Assembly (NCBI RefSeq): GCF_021729035.1
Contig: NZ_JAJSAP010000002.1
Location: 124,001 to 188,000, forward strand
Source of the DNA: Microbulbifer sediminum
GTDB taxonomy: Bacteria > Pseudomonadota > Gammaproteobacteria > Pseudomonadales > Cellvibrionaceae
Length of the DNA: 64,000 bases
Reading direction: 5' to 3'
The notes under the pieces are model-generated. The model was not told where the DNA came from, searched no databases, and worked only from the letters and a program-made list of their open reading frames with translations. Shown here one piece after another: positions 15,577-24,608 of this stretch (within the stretch, counting starts at the first letter, position 1; the number at the start of each line of letters is the position of its first letter). Both the position numbers and the translations under genes were made by a program.

Positions 15577-17982
15577 TTGCCCCAGGGATTTCTCCTCACC
15601 CGCCACAGCTTTGACCAGCGCGGCAGTACCTGCATCCACTACTGGCTGGCCACGGCCGAGGGCCCGGTCAAGCTGGTCATTGAAGGAGAGCGCCCGGTCT
15701 TTATGGTGAAGGTGGCGGACCGGGCCCAGGTGACCGAGGCCCTGGCCGGCGTGCCGTACGACTGGCAGCAGCTGGGCTTCCAGACCTTTGGCCGCGAGGA
15801 AGCGGCCATGCTGTATTTCCCCACCATCGACGCCCACCGCCGGGCCCAGACGCTGTTGCAGAATCGCGGCATTGAGGTGTTTGAAGCGGACTTTCGTCTC
15901 CACGACCGTTACCTGATGGAGCGCTTTGCCCGGGGTGGCCTCTACTTTGAAGGTGTGGCCCGGGCAAGGGACGGCTATACGGAATATCGCCTGGTGCGCC
16001 TCAAGGGCGCCGAGATGCAGCCGGATTTCAGGGTGGTTTCCCTGGACGTGGAGTGCTCCGGCCAGGGTGAGCTGTATTCCATCGGCCTCTACGGGCATGG
16101 CGTGGAAGAGGTGCTGATGGTGGGCAAACCGGAGGCCGCCGACATCACCATCCACTGGGTGGAGGACGAACGGGCCCTGCTCCAGGCCCTGGAGGCCAGG
16201 ATCCAAAGCCTGGATCCGGACATCATTATCGGCTGGGCCGTGGTGGACTTTGATTTTCGGCTGCTGCTGAAACGGGCCGAGCGCCATGGCCTGCGCCTGA
16301 AGCTGGGGCGCGGTGGCACCGATGCCCGCTGGCGGGATGGCCGGGAAGGCGGCCAGGGCTTTGTGACGTTGCCGGGCCGGGTGGTACTGGACGGCATCGA
16401 CGGACTGAAGAGCGCCACCTACAACTTCGAAAGCTTCAGCCTGGAGTTCGTGGCCCAGACCCTGCTGGGCAGGGGCAAGGACACCGAAGACGTGGACAAC
16501 CGCCTGGCGGTGATTGAACACGACTTCCGCCATAACAAGCCCAAGCTTGCCGCCTACAACCTGGAAGACTGCCGCCTGGTCTGGGATATTTTCCAGCACA
16601 CCCGGTTGCTGGATTACCTGCGCCTGCGGGCCCAGCTCACTGGCCTGGAACTCGACCGCAGCGGCGGCTCCGTGGCGGCCTTTACCAACCTCTACCTGCC
16701 CAGGCTACACCGCAGCCGCTATGTGGCGCCCAACCTGCCGGCCGACGGCGGCCTGGCCAGCCCGGGCGGCTATGTGATGGACTCCCGGCCGGGCCTTTAC
16801 GACAACGTGCTGGTGCTGGATTTCAAGAGCCTGTATCCCAGCATTATCCGCACCTTCAAGATCGATCCGATGGGCTTGATTGAGGGACTGGCTGAGGCGG
16901 CGGGCGAGGGCGCAGAAGAGGAATCGGAAGAGGGCACGGCGGAGGACCGGGCGGATGAAAACAGCATCCCCGGTTTCCGCGGTGCGCGCTTTTCCCGTGA
17001 CAAGCACTTCCTGCCGGACATCATTACCAATCTCTGGGCCCAGCGGGACATCGCCAAGCAGGAGCAGGATGCCGCCCGCTCCCAGGCTATCAAGATCATC
17101 ATGAACTCCTTCTACGGGGTACTCGGAAGCGGGGGCTGCCGTTTTTACGACACGCGCCTGGCCAGCTCCATCACCCTGCGCGGTCACGAGATCATGCAGC
17201 AGACGGCCCGCTGGATCGAGGAGCTGGGCCACCAGGTTATCTACGGCGACACCGATTCCACCTTTGTCTGGCTGAGCGGCCGACCCACCCCCGAGGAGGC
17301 GGATGTGATCGGCAAGCGCCTGGCCAGCGAGATCAACACGCGCTGGCGGCACAAGCTCAAGAAAGAGCTGGCGTTGGAGTGCGAACTGGAGCTGGAATTC
17401 GAAACCCACTACCAGCGCTTTTTGATGCCCACCATTCGCGGCTCGGAGGCCGGCTCCAAGAAGCGCTATGCGGGCCTGGTGATGAACGGGGACGAGGAAA
17501 AACTGGTATTCAAGGGCCTGGAAACCGTGCGCAGCGACTGGACGCCCCTGGCCAAGCAGTTCCAGACCCAACTGTATGCGATGGTGTTTCACGGTGAGGA
17601 TCCGTCCGGCTATATCCGCGAGACGGTGGAGAAAACCCGGGCCGGGGACATGGACGAGCAGCTGGTGTACCGCAAGCGGCTCAGGCGCAAGCTGGAGCAA
17701 TACGTAAAAAACGTGCCACCCCATGTGCGCGCAGCGCGAATGGCCGATGAACACCGCCGCCAGCAGGGGCTGCCACCCCGCTACCAGAAAAAGGGCTGGA
17801 TCCGTTACGTGATCACGCTCAATGGCCCGGAGCCGGTGGATTACCGCCAGTCACCGATGGATTACCAGCACTATATCGACCGGCAGCTCAAGCCGGTGGC
17901 CGATGCCATATTGCCCTTCGTAGAACTGGATTTTGACAGCCTGGTGGATGGCCAGCTGGGCCTGTTTGGCGTGACCGATTGA
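15577..17982 (+). CDS. polB: DNA polymerase II (family B)
   Basis: 801 residues, close to the E. coli enzyme. The TTG at 15577 is taken as start because QGFLLTRH aligns with the usual N-terminus, no in-frame ATG lies upstream and GGAA sits 7 bases before it. The 3'-5' exonuclease motif DVEC is near residue 157. Polymerase motif A DFKSLYPSI is near 414, motif B KIIMNSFYG near 506 and motif C YGDTDS near 556. The enzyme restarts replication and bypasses lesions, normally under SOS control; no LexA box was recognised upstream. A short acidic insert (residues about 435-465) lies after motif A. Confidence 0.95.
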   Translation: MPQGFLLTRHSFDQRGSTCIHYWLATAEGPVKLVIEGERPVFMVKVADRAQVTEALAGVPYDWQQLGFQTFGREEAAMLYFPTIDAHRRAQTLLQNRGIEVFEADFRLHDRYLMERFARGGLYFEGVARARDGYTEYRLVRLKGAEMQPDFRVVSLDVECSGQGELYSIGLYGHGVEEVLMVGKPEAADITIHWVEDERALLQALEARIQSLDPDIIIGWAVVDFDFRLLLKRAERHGLRLKLGRGGTDARWRDGREGGQGFVTLPGRVVLDGIDGLKSATYNFESFSLEFVAQTLLGRGKDTEDVDNRLAVIEHDFRHNKPKLAAYNLEDCRLVWDIFQHTRLLDYLRLRAQLTGLELDRSGGSVAAFTNLYLPRLHRSRYVAPNLPADGGLASPGGYVMDSRPGLYDNVLVLDFKSLYPSIIRTFKIDPMGLIEGLAEAAGEGAEEESEEGTAEDRADENSIPGFRGARFSRDKHFLPDIITNLWAQRDIAKQEQDAARSQAIKIIMNSFYGVLGSGGCRFYDTRLASSITLRGHEIMQQTARWIEELGHQVIYGDTDSTFVWLSGRPTPEEADVIGKRLASEINTRWRHKLKKELALECELELEFETHYQRFLMPTIRGSEAGSKKRYAGLVMNGDEEKLVFKGLETVRSDWTPLAKQFQTQLYAMVFHGEDPSGYIRETVEKTRAGDMDEQLVYRKRLRRKLEQYVKNVPPHVRAARMADEHRRQQGLPPRYQKKGWIRYVITLNGPEPVDYRQSPMDYQHYIDRQLKPVADAILPFVELDFDSLVDGQLGLFGVTD

Positions 17983-17992
17983 GCATCAGAAT

Positions 17993-18027
17993 GTAGGGGT
18001 CAGGGAAAAATACTGGTGCTCTACGGC
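17993..18027. repeat. half REPIN-like sequence after polB
   Basis: GTAGGGGTCAGGGAAAAATA then CTGGTGCTCTACGGC resembles the left half of the 79-bp elements (GGGGTCAGAGTAAAGTATTGGCACTCTATGC). It lies at the polB stop, between convergent genes. Confidence 0.6.
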
Positions 18028-18467
18028 TTTTTTATATTGGCATCAGCTAGCGCTGGCCACACCAGCCCCGCCCGTATACTCACCAGCAGGATGACAAGCG
18101 ACATTTCCAGGGCCAGAAAGATTCCAATGGGGTGGCCCGGTACGCCTCTTACAAGCAGGTAGACCAGATAGGCTGTAGCAACCAGGTTGCCCACCAGGGT
18201 GGTGGTAAGTGCGTAGCCGCGGGCTTGCCAGAGCGGCTTGCTGAGCAGGATGTTCAACACGGCGGCACCGGCGAGCGTCACCCCGGGCAACATTAGCAGC
18301 AGGCGACGGGGCAGGGCAGTATCCTCACTTATCAACTGCGCCCACACAGCGGAAAAATGGCCGTAGGCGCCCAGGGTGAGCAGGGCGCCCAGCAGCACCG
18401 CACCGACAGCCGCGAGGCTATACAGGGAATTGCGCTGCAGATCTTGTCTTGAATCAGGAACCGACAT
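18021..18467 (-). CDS. small integral membrane protein in a two-component operon
   Basis: 148 residues from ATG 18467; the longer frame upstream is a shadow of the response regulator gene. About four hydrophobic helices are visible (SLYSLAAVGAVLLGALLTLGAY, LLLMLPGVTLAGAAVLNILL, TTTLVGNLVATAYLVYLLV, FLALEMSLVILLVSIRAGL). Its start overlaps the end of the response regulator gene by 14 bases, so it is probably cotranscribed with the sensor and regulator. No family recognised; it may be a target or an accessory sensor. Confidence 0.7.
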   Translation of the reverse strand: MSVPDSRQDLQRNSLYSLAAVGAVLLGALLTLGAYGHFSAVWAQLISEDTALPRRLLLMLPGVTLAGAAVLNILLSKPLWQARGYALTTTLVGNLVATAYLVYLLVRGVPGHPIGIFLALEMSLVILLVSIRAGLVWPALADANIKKP

Positions 18468-19146
18468 CGCGCCCTCCGGCGGTGGCCAGGCCGCATTCGT
18501 AGGCGAACACCACCGCCTGGGCCCGGTCGCGCAAGCCCAGCTTGGAGAGCACGCTGGATACGTGGGTCTTGACGGTGGCCGGGCCAATAAACAGGGTTTC
18601 GGCGATCTCGGCATTGCTCTTGCCATGGGCGATCGCGGCCAATACCTCGCGCTCCCGCGTGGTCAGGCGCTCCAGGCGTTCGGCCAGGTTGCGGCCGGTG
18701 CCCATCTTCTGCGCGAACTGGCTGATCAGGCGGCGGGTGATACCGGGGGCGAGCATGGCACCGCCGTCCGCTACCGTGCGCACCGCCTCCACCAGCGATT
18801 CCGGCGGAATGTCTTTCAGCACAAACCCACTGGCGCCTGCCTGTAGCGCACGAAACACATACTCATCGGGATCGAAGGTGGTCAGGATGATGACCCGGCA
18901 GGGAGTGTCACTGGCTTCGGCTGCCTCCCCGGCTTTTAAGATCTGCGCGGTGGCTTCCAGCCCGTCCATCTTGGGCATGCGGATATCCATCAGGATGATA
19001 TCCGGTTGATGCTGCCGTGCGGCTTCTATTGCCTCGATGCCGGTGCCGGCCTCGGCCACCACCTCAATATCGGGCTCGTTATCCAGCACCAGGGCAAAGC
19101 CGCGCCGCACCAGCGCCTGATCGTCCACCACCATCACTCGTATCAT
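18454..19146 (-). CDS. NarL/FixJ-family response regulator
   Basis: 230 residues. Receiver domain with acidic pair DDQ (Asp8/Asp9), phosphoacceptor Asp54 in ILMDIRMP, Thr in IILTTFD and Lys in FVLKDIPPE. The C-terminal LuxR-type HTH runs RLTTREREVLAAIAHGKSNAEIA to VKTHVSSVLSKLGL. Its ATG shares one base with the stop of the kinase gene (TAATG). It forms a pair with the kinase upstream; the regulon is unknown. Confidence 0.93.
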   Translation of the reverse strand: MIRVMVVDDQALVRRGFALVLDNEPDIEVVAEAGTGIEAIEAARQHQPDIILMDIRMPKMDGLEATAQILKAGEAAEASDTPCRVIILTTFDPDEYVFRALQAGASGFVLKDIPPESLVEAVRTVADGGAMLAPGITRRLISQFAQKMGTGRNLAERLERLTTREREVLAAIAHGKSNAEIAETLFIGPATVKTHVSSVLSKLGLRDRAQAVVFAYECGLATAGGRDVGS

Positions 19147-20468
19147 TAATTCCCCCTCTCCATGGTGGGCAGTTGTGCGGTCACTTCAAAGCCACCGCCT
19201 TCGGCGGGGCCGGCATTGAGCCAGCCGCCGAGCAGTTCCGCGCGTTCGCGCATGCCGGCAATGCCGTGCCCACCGCCGCCTTGCTCTCCACTTTGCTCCT
19301 GAGAGCGCCGCGCGTCTGTCGCACCTGGGCCCTGGCCGTCATCGCGCACACAGATCGCGAGATGGTCCGCTTCGGCGTTCACGTGGACACGGACGCTGGC
19401 CCCGGCACCCACGTGTTTGATGACGTTGGTCAGTGATTCCTGCACGATCCGGTAGGCGGCAAGGGCGACCCTGGCAGGCACATCGTCGAGCTCGCCGTGG
19501 GTGGCATAGTCCACCCTGGCCACCACCTCCCGGACCTTGTCGATCAGGGCGGGCAGGTCCGCCAGTCCTGGCTGCGGGGCGAGGGCGGCGGCATCACTGG
19601 CCGGGCGCAGTACGCCGAGCAGGTGGCGCATCTCCGTCAGGGCCTGGCGACCCGCAGCTTCCACCGAGGCCATGGCCTCACTGGCCGCCTCCGGGTTGTT
19701 GCGGCCGATGGTCCGGGCGGCGCCGGCCTGGACCGTCATCAGGCTCACCTGGTGGGCCACCACGTCGTGCATCTCGCGGGCGATCCGGGTGCGCTCGGCC
19801 GCGACAGCCCGCTCGGACTCCGCGTTGCGCTCCCGTTCCAGGTACCGGGCTCGCTCTTCCATCAAGCGCAGGTACTCGCCGCGAAAGCGCAACCGGCGGC
19901 CGGTATACCACAGTGCCCACGCCAGCATCACCGCCATGGTGCCCCCGGCCGTGGGCCTCACCAGCACCCTCTCGTCGATCAACACAAAAGCCAGCGTCGC
20001 CAGCATCGCGATCCAGCTGGCCCGGGTGTTGGCCTCATAGCGCCCAAGGCTGTAGAGAGAAAACGCCAGGGCAACGATGCCCTCGGCCGGCAAACCCAGC
20101 TCCAGCACCAGCGTGGCCCCGAGAATAACGGCCTGCACCTGCCAGGGGTGGGTGCGGCGCCACAGCAGGGCGAAACAGCCGATGAAGGCGCACTGGAAAG
20201 CGGCGACATCCCAAATGCTTTGCAGGGCCAGCACCTGGTGTGTGTCATCCCGCGACCACATCAGCAGCGTCAGCAAAAAGGCGAACAGGACGATCAGCAG
20301 GTCGGTCAGCTGCGGCCAGAGCTCGAATGGCCCGCGGATGGGCTGCCAGACCGGGAGCCTGGGTAACTCTTGCCTCGCTAACTCTTGCCCCATTAACTGG
20401 GGGCTGGCCAATTCGGGGCTGGCACCAGCTGAATGCGATGCCTGCGTGGTGGGAGACGGCGATTTCAT
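19146..20468 (-). CDS. NarL-type membrane sensor histidine kinase (HisKA_3/DesK-like)
   Basis: 440 residues. An unusual Pro/Gln/Leu-rich N-terminus with short degenerate repeats (ELA, QLMGQELARQELP) is followed by a multi-pass membrane region, residues about 55-190. A coiled region leads to the dimerisation box with His234 in REMHDVVAHQVSLM, and the HATPase has ESLTNVIKHVG, DDGQGPG and HGIAGMRERAELLGG. This layout is common in kinases sensing membrane or envelope state. It heads the operon kinase-regulator-membrane protein. ATG 20468 is about 230 bases from the divergent gene. Confidence 0.9.
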   Translation of the reverse strand: MKSPSPTTQASHSAGASPELASPQLMGQELARQELPRLPVWQPIRGPFELWPQLTDLLIVLFAFLLTLLMWSRDDTHQVLALQSIWDVAAFQCAFIGCFALLWRRTHPWQVQAVILGATLVLELGLPAEGIVALAFSLYSLGRYEANTRASWIAMLATLAFVLIDERVLVRPTAGGTMAVMLAWALWYTGRRLRFRGEYLRLMEERARYLERERNAESERAVAAERTRIAREMHDVVAHQVSLMTVQAGAARTIGRNNPEAASEAMASVEAAGRQALTEMRHLLGVLRPASDAAALAPQPGLADLPALIDKVREVVARVDYATHGELDDVPARVALAAYRIVQESLTNVIKHVGAGASVRVHVNAEADHLAICVRDDGQGPGATDARRSQEQSGEQGGGGHGIAGMRERAELLGGWLNAGPAEGGGFEVTAQLPTMERGN

Positions 20469-20695
20469 TTCCGCATGCTAAACCAGGCCCGGCAGGCTGT
20501 CATGGGCCTTGTGGGGGAGGGCACAGCAGGGGGACTCCCCCTTTTGGGGGAGGCCAGATTCCTGCCTGTGGCGGATGTGCAGGGGTTATAAAAGGCCGAC
20601 CATGCCCGGCAGGCACATTCAGCCCAGGCCTGCAGGGACCACACGGGAGAAAAGTATGTCGTGCGTCCCGCTTTATCAATGCATGGAGAACAATG

Positions 20696-21523
20696 ATGAA
20701 CAACGCTGTACTCAGCCCCACACTGCTGCGCCAATTCGATGCCCGGCGGGCCGTCAATCTATCGGTAAAGACGTGGTTTTGCATAACGGCGATTGGCCAC
20801 GGGATATTCCTGGCCTACATCCTCGCCGTGTTCTACCCGCCCATTGCCCAGTCCGGGCTGCACGGCCTGCAGGGGCTGCACCTGCCGGCGGGTTTTCGCG
20901 AGGGGGATACATTGGGCAACATCGCTGCGGTGGCCCACGTCCTGCTGGCCGCGATAGTGATCGGCGGCGGTCCCCTGCAGCTGGTGCCTGCCGTGCGCCG
21001 GCACGCACCCACATTCCATCGTTGGCTGGGGCGCAGCTACCTGCTGGCGGCCGTCATCAGCAGTGTCGGCGGGCTGTACATGACCTGGACACGTCACACC
21101 ATTGGCGACTTGGTGTCCCAGGTCACTATCTCCATCGACGGCATACTGATCCTGGTATTTGCGTTCTTGGCAGTGCGCAACGCCATGGCCGGCCGCTTTG
21201 CCGAGCACCGGCGCTGGGCCCTGCGCCTGTTTATGGCCGCCAGCGCGGTATGGTTCTTTCGTGTGGCCCTGATGGGGTGGGCGATGCTGACCGGTGGGTG
21301 GGGAGTCGACTGGGACTCCTTCACCGGCCCCTTCCTGTACGCCCTGGGGTTTGGCCAGTACCTGCTCCCCCTGGCCATGCTGGAATGGTATTTCCATTGC
21401 CAGAAGCGCGAAACCGGGCAGGGCACACAGCTTGCCTTTGTCAGTACGCTGGTGCCGCTCACCGCCTTTATGGCCATTGGTATCTTTGCTGCGACCATGG
21501 GCATGTGGTTGCCGCGAATGTAG
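20696..21523 (+). CDS. DUF2306-like predicted integral membrane protein
   Basis: 275 residues from ATG 20696, with GGAG 7 bases upstream (ATG 20693 is equally in frame). About seven hydrophobic helices with conserved polar positions: His in AAVAHVLLAAIVIGGGPLQL, HRWLGRSYLLAAV, HRRWALRLFMAASAVWFFRV. The HRWLGR and HRRWALR patterns are typical of the DUF2306 family, whose function is unknown. It is divergent from the two-component operon, so it may be one of its targets; that is only a suggestion from position. Confidence 0.75.
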   Translation: MNNAVLSPTLLRQFDARRAVNLSVKTWFCITAIGHGIFLAYILAVFYPPIAQSGLHGLQGLHLPAGFREGDTLGNIAAVAHVLLAAIVIGGGPLQLVPAVRRHAPTFHRWLGRSYLLAAVISSVGGLYMTWTRHTIGDLVSQVTISIDGILILVFAFLAVRNAMAGRFAEHRRWALRLFMAASAVWFFRVALMGWAMLTGGWGVDWDSFTGPFLYALGFGQYLLPLAMLEWYFHCQKRETGQGTQLAFVSTLVPLTAFMAIGIFAATMGMWLPRM

Positions 21524-21622
21524 TCCGGTAACCTTGCGCGTCGCCACAGCGCCCGGCTCCAAGATGTGGCTTTGCAGGTGTAGAATCCCCGCCAGTATCA
21601 GCCATCAATGGAGCACAAGCGC

Positions 21623-22546
21623 ATGAACACGACGCCCAAAGCCTATCCCATTGGCACCCCCGGCACGCCCTGGGGCGAGGCAGAACGTGCCGAGTGGTTG
21701 TCGCGACAGACCCGACAGCGCAGCTATGAATCTGAAGTATTAAGCAAGATCGAGGGCCTGCGCCGGCGTTTCGACGTGGAGGAGTACGGCCTGCTGGAAT
21801 ACGGCGCCGACCGCTATCCGCTGCTGGCGATCCGCAGTCACGACTGGCGTGAGGACCTGCCGGTGGTGCTGGTGACGGGCGGGGTGCACGGTTACGAAAC
21901 CAGTGGCGTACACGGTGCGCTGCAGTTCGTGGATCAGCATGCCGCGGATTACACAGGCCGCGTCAACCTGCTGGTGGCGCCCTGTGTCAGCCCCTGGGGC
22001 TATGAGCGCATCCACCGCTGGAACCCGAACGCCGTCGACCCGAACCGCTCGTTCTGTGATGACAGCCCTGCGGAAGAATCGGCGGCGCTGATGCGGCTGG
22101 TGGCGGCGATCCGCGATCGTGCCCTGTTGCATATCGACCTGCACGAGACCACCGATACCGACGAATCCGAGTTCCGCCCCGCGCTGGCCGCCCGCGACGG
22201 CAAGCCGTTCACGCCGAACGGGATTCCCGACGGCTTCTACCTGGTCGGCGACAGCGAGAACCCGCAGCTGGAGTTCCAGCAGGCGGTGATCGCGGCGGTA
22301 GAGCAGGTCACCCATATCGCCCCGGCGGATGACAATGGTGAGATCATCGCTTCGCCGGTGATTGCGCGGGGGGTGATCCAGTACCCGCTCAAGCAGCTGG
22401 GCCTGTGTGCCAGCGTCACCAACGCCCCCTACAAGACCACCACCGAGGTCTACCCCGACAGCCCCCGCGCGACGCCCGAGCAGTGCAATGCCGCGCAGGC
22501 GACTGCGGTGTGTGCCGCGATCGACTACGCGCTGGAACATCGGTAA
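21623..22546 (+). CDS. M14-family metallopeptidase / succinylglutamate-desuccinylase-like
   Basis: 307 residues from ATG 21623 (GGAG about 9 bases upstream; ATG 21608 is an alternative). The zinc site is seen as His89-x-x-Glu92 in TGGVHGYETSG and His174 in HIDLHETTD. WNPNAVDPNRSF holds the Asn-Arg pair for the substrate carboxylate. The fold is that of carboxypeptidase-like amidohydrolases; no signal peptide, so cytoplasmic. The substrate is unknown. A damaged partial second copy lies at 23260-23621, on the other side of the osmC-like gene. Confidence 0.85.
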   Translation: MNTTPKAYPIGTPGTPWGEAERAEWLSRQTRQRSYESEVLSKIEGLRRRFDVEEYGLLEYGADRYPLLAIRSHDWREDLPVVLVTGGVHGYETSGVHGALQFVDQHAADYTGRVNLLVAPCVSPWGYERIHRWNPNAVDPNRSFCDDSPAEESAALMRLVAAIRDRALLHIDLHETTDTDESEFRPALAARDGKPFTPNGIPDGFYLVGDSENPQLEFQQAVIAAVEQVTHIAPADDNGEIIASPVIARGVIQYPLKQLGLCASVTNAPYKTTTEVYPDSPRATPEQCNAAQATAVCAAIDYALEHR

Positions 22547-22601
22547 GAAGGTGTGGTGCGCGTTGGCGGCGACGCGCTCTAACGGCGGGTGATACTGGAG
22601 G

Positions 22602-23063
22602 TCACGAAACCGTGACCTCTGCATTCAGCGTTACCGAGGACTTGAGGGAATTTGTCACCAGGCAACTCGCCTCAGACTTTTCCAGCAGCTTGTGCGCCTT
22701 GTTCGTATCCGTGCCTTCTGGCACCTGCAACCTGGCGTTCACCTCGAAAGCGGTGAAGCAGGGTGTGCGTTCGACCTTGTCCAGAGTGCCGGTAACGCTG
22801 CATTCCAGTGATGTCCACTCAAGCTTTGAAAACTTGGCAATGGCGCGGAACGTCAAAATGAAACAGTCCGCCACGGAAGCTACCAGAAGGTCTTCCGGTG
22901 ACCAGCGGTCGCCGGGTCCGCCGAACTGGGCCGGTGCCGCAGACGGGAGGGGTTCCAGCCCTTCAGCAGTCAGGGTGATTTCACTTTCACTTGCCGCACT
23001 GGCGGCCACTTTGTATTCGTGGGGAAATGCGTCCACGAAACCTCCAATTATCAAGTCATTCAT
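22602..23063 (-). CDS. OsmC/Ohr-family peroxiredoxin-like protein
   Basis: 153 residues. OsmC fold with the two reactive cysteines Cys67 in VASVADCFIL and Cys134 in SEASCLV, plus Glu57 in SPEDLL. The family reduces organic hydroperoxides with lipoyl or thiol partners. It is convergent with the M14 gene and lies between that gene and its pseudogene copy. Confidence 0.88.
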   Translation of the reverse strand: MNDLIIGGFVDAFPHEYKVAASAASESEITLTAEGLEPLPSAAPAQFGGPGDRWSPEDLLVASVADCFILTFRAIAKFSKLEWTSLECSVTGTLDKVERTPCFTAFEVNARLQVPEGTDTNKAHKLLEKSEASCLVTNSLKSSVTLNAEVTVS

Positions 23064-23259
23064 TTATGCCGGGTAGACCCGTCGTCTCTCCGCGGCTATT
23101 CAGGGCAGTGCATATCGCGAGGGATATTGGCATCGCGAACACCTGACGCCTCATGGCTATTGTTTAACCAGTGGTTGAAGAGGAGCGCCGCATGAACGTT
23201 ACCGCCACACAAGACGTCCGCCCTGATTAGGATCAAGTCATCCAGAAATAAACGGGACC

Positions 23260-23621
23260 AGGCCGCCCGCGACGGCAAGCCGTTCACGCCGAACGGGATT
23301 CCCGACGGCTTCTACCTGGTCGGCGACAGCGAGCACCCGCAGCCGGAGTTCCAGCAGGCGGTGATCGCGGCGGTGGAGCAGGTCACCCATATCGCCCGCC
23401 CCGGCCAATGGCAGCGGTGAGATCATTGGCTCGCCGGTGGTCGCGCGGGGCGTCATCCAGTACCCGCTCAAGCAGCTGGGCCTGTGTGCCCAGCCTGCGC
23501 GCCCTACAAGACCACCACCGAGGTCTACTCCGACAGCCCCTGGGCGACGCCCGGGCAGTACAATACCGCTCAGTCTGTGGCAGTACGCGCGGTGATCGAC
23601 TAAGCGCTGGTGCACCAGTAA
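23260..23621 (+). pseudogene. decayed partial duplicate of the M14-type peptidase gene
   Basis: This stretch repeats the last 360 bases of the functional gene (about 22184-22545), starting at the GCCGCCCGCGACGGCAAG region and running to the stop. Long runs are identical, but length changes near 23400 and 23490 shift the frame and a TAA replaces a Tyr codon (GACTAAGCG instead of GACTACGCG). There is no start or zinc-binding half. It is the 3' remnant of a duplication. Confidence 0.9.
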
Positions 23622-23704
23622 CATGGCGGGAATTGGCGGCTGCACGGCCTGGCGCGGCCCGACCCGGCCAGCGGACCGTCTCCGCTGACGATCAGAACAG
23701 AACC

Positions 23705-24553
23705 ATGAAAGTACCCAAGAGATTACAACCGCTGGTCGATGACGGCATGATCGAGGAGGTCATTGCCCAGTTGATGAGCGGCAAGGAGGCACAGGTGTAT
23801 GTGGTGCGCTGTGGCGACGGCTTACGCTGTGCCAAGGTCTTCAAGGAGGCCCGGCAGCGCAGCTTCAAGCAGGCGGTGCAGTACCAGGAAGGCCGCAAGG
23901 GGCGCAACAGCCGCCGTGCCCGGGCGATGTCGAAGAAGACCCGCTACGGCCAGAAGGAGCAGGAACAGGCCTGGCTGAGTGCCGAGGTCGATGCCCTGTA
24001 TCGGCTGGCGTCGGCCGGCGTGCGCGTCCCCCAGCCCTATGGCTTCGTCGATGGCGTGCTGCTGATGGAGCTGGTGGCCGACGACGAGGGCTACGCGGCC
24101 CCGCGGCTGGATGACGTCACGCTGACTCCGGAGCAGGCCCGCGATTACCACGGCCAGGTGATTGCCGACGTGGTGCGCATGCTGTGTGCCGGCCTGGTGC
24201 ATGGCGACCTTTCCGAGTTCAATGTACTGCTGGACCGCGACGGCCCGGTCATCATCGATTTGCCCCAGGCGGTGGATGCCGCCGGCAACAACAACGCCGC
24301 CATGATGCTGGAGCGCGATGTCAACAATATGCGCGCCTATTTCGGCCGCTTTGCCCCGGAACTATTGACCACCGATTACGGCAAGGAAATCTGGGCCCTT
24401 TATGAGGCGGGTGAACTGCACCCGGACAGCCGCCTTACCGGGTATTTCGAGCATGACACGACCAGCGTCGACGTCGGGGACCTGATGGATGTCATCGATG
24501 ACGTGCTTGAAGAAGAGGCCGAGCGCCAGGCACCGGCCTGGGAAGGATCGTAG
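23705..24553 (+). CDS. RIO-type atypical serine/threonine kinase
   Basis: 282 residues from ATG 23705; the longer upstream frame runs through the pseudogene and is not real. The kinase core is complete: Lys44 in CAKVFKEA, catalytic loop HGDLSEFNVLL with Asp168 and Asn173, and metal-binding Asp185 in IIDLPQAVD. A Lys/Arg-rich insert QEGRKGRNSRRARAMSKKTR (residues 61-80) replaces the usual flexible loop. Bacterial RIO kinases are little studied; archaeal and eukaryotic relatives act in ribosome assembly. The C-terminus is acidic. Confidence 0.9.
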   Translation: MKVPKRLQPLVDDGMIEEVIAQLMSGKEAQVYVVRCGDGLRCAKVFKEARQRSFKQAVQYQEGRKGRNSRRARAMSKKTRYGQKEQEQAWLSAEVDALYRLASAGVRVPQPYGFVDGVLLMELVADDEGYAAPRLDDVTLTPEQARDYHGQVIADVVRMLCAGLVHGDLSEFNVLLDRDGPVIIDLPQAVDAAGNNNAAMMLERDVNNMRAYFGRFAPELLTTDYGKEIWALYEAGELHPDSRLTGYFEHDTTSVDVGDLMDVIDDVLEEEAERQAPAWEGS

Positions 24554-24608
24554 GCCGCTGATGCTGATGATCTTCCTCGCGCAACATTCACAATAAGGCA
24601 AAAACTCT

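Noticed and set aside
15559..17754. Two long minus-strand frames of about 350 residues
   Set aside because: They are shadows of polB and show no domain motif.
20240..20695. Long N-terminal extension of the DUF2306-like gene
   Set aside because: The extension is antisense to the kinase gene and has no conserved residues; GGAG lies right before ATG 20696.
23408..23704. N-terminal extension of the RIO kinase
   Set aside because: It reads through the M14 pseudogene out of frame; the kinase homology begins at ATG 23705.
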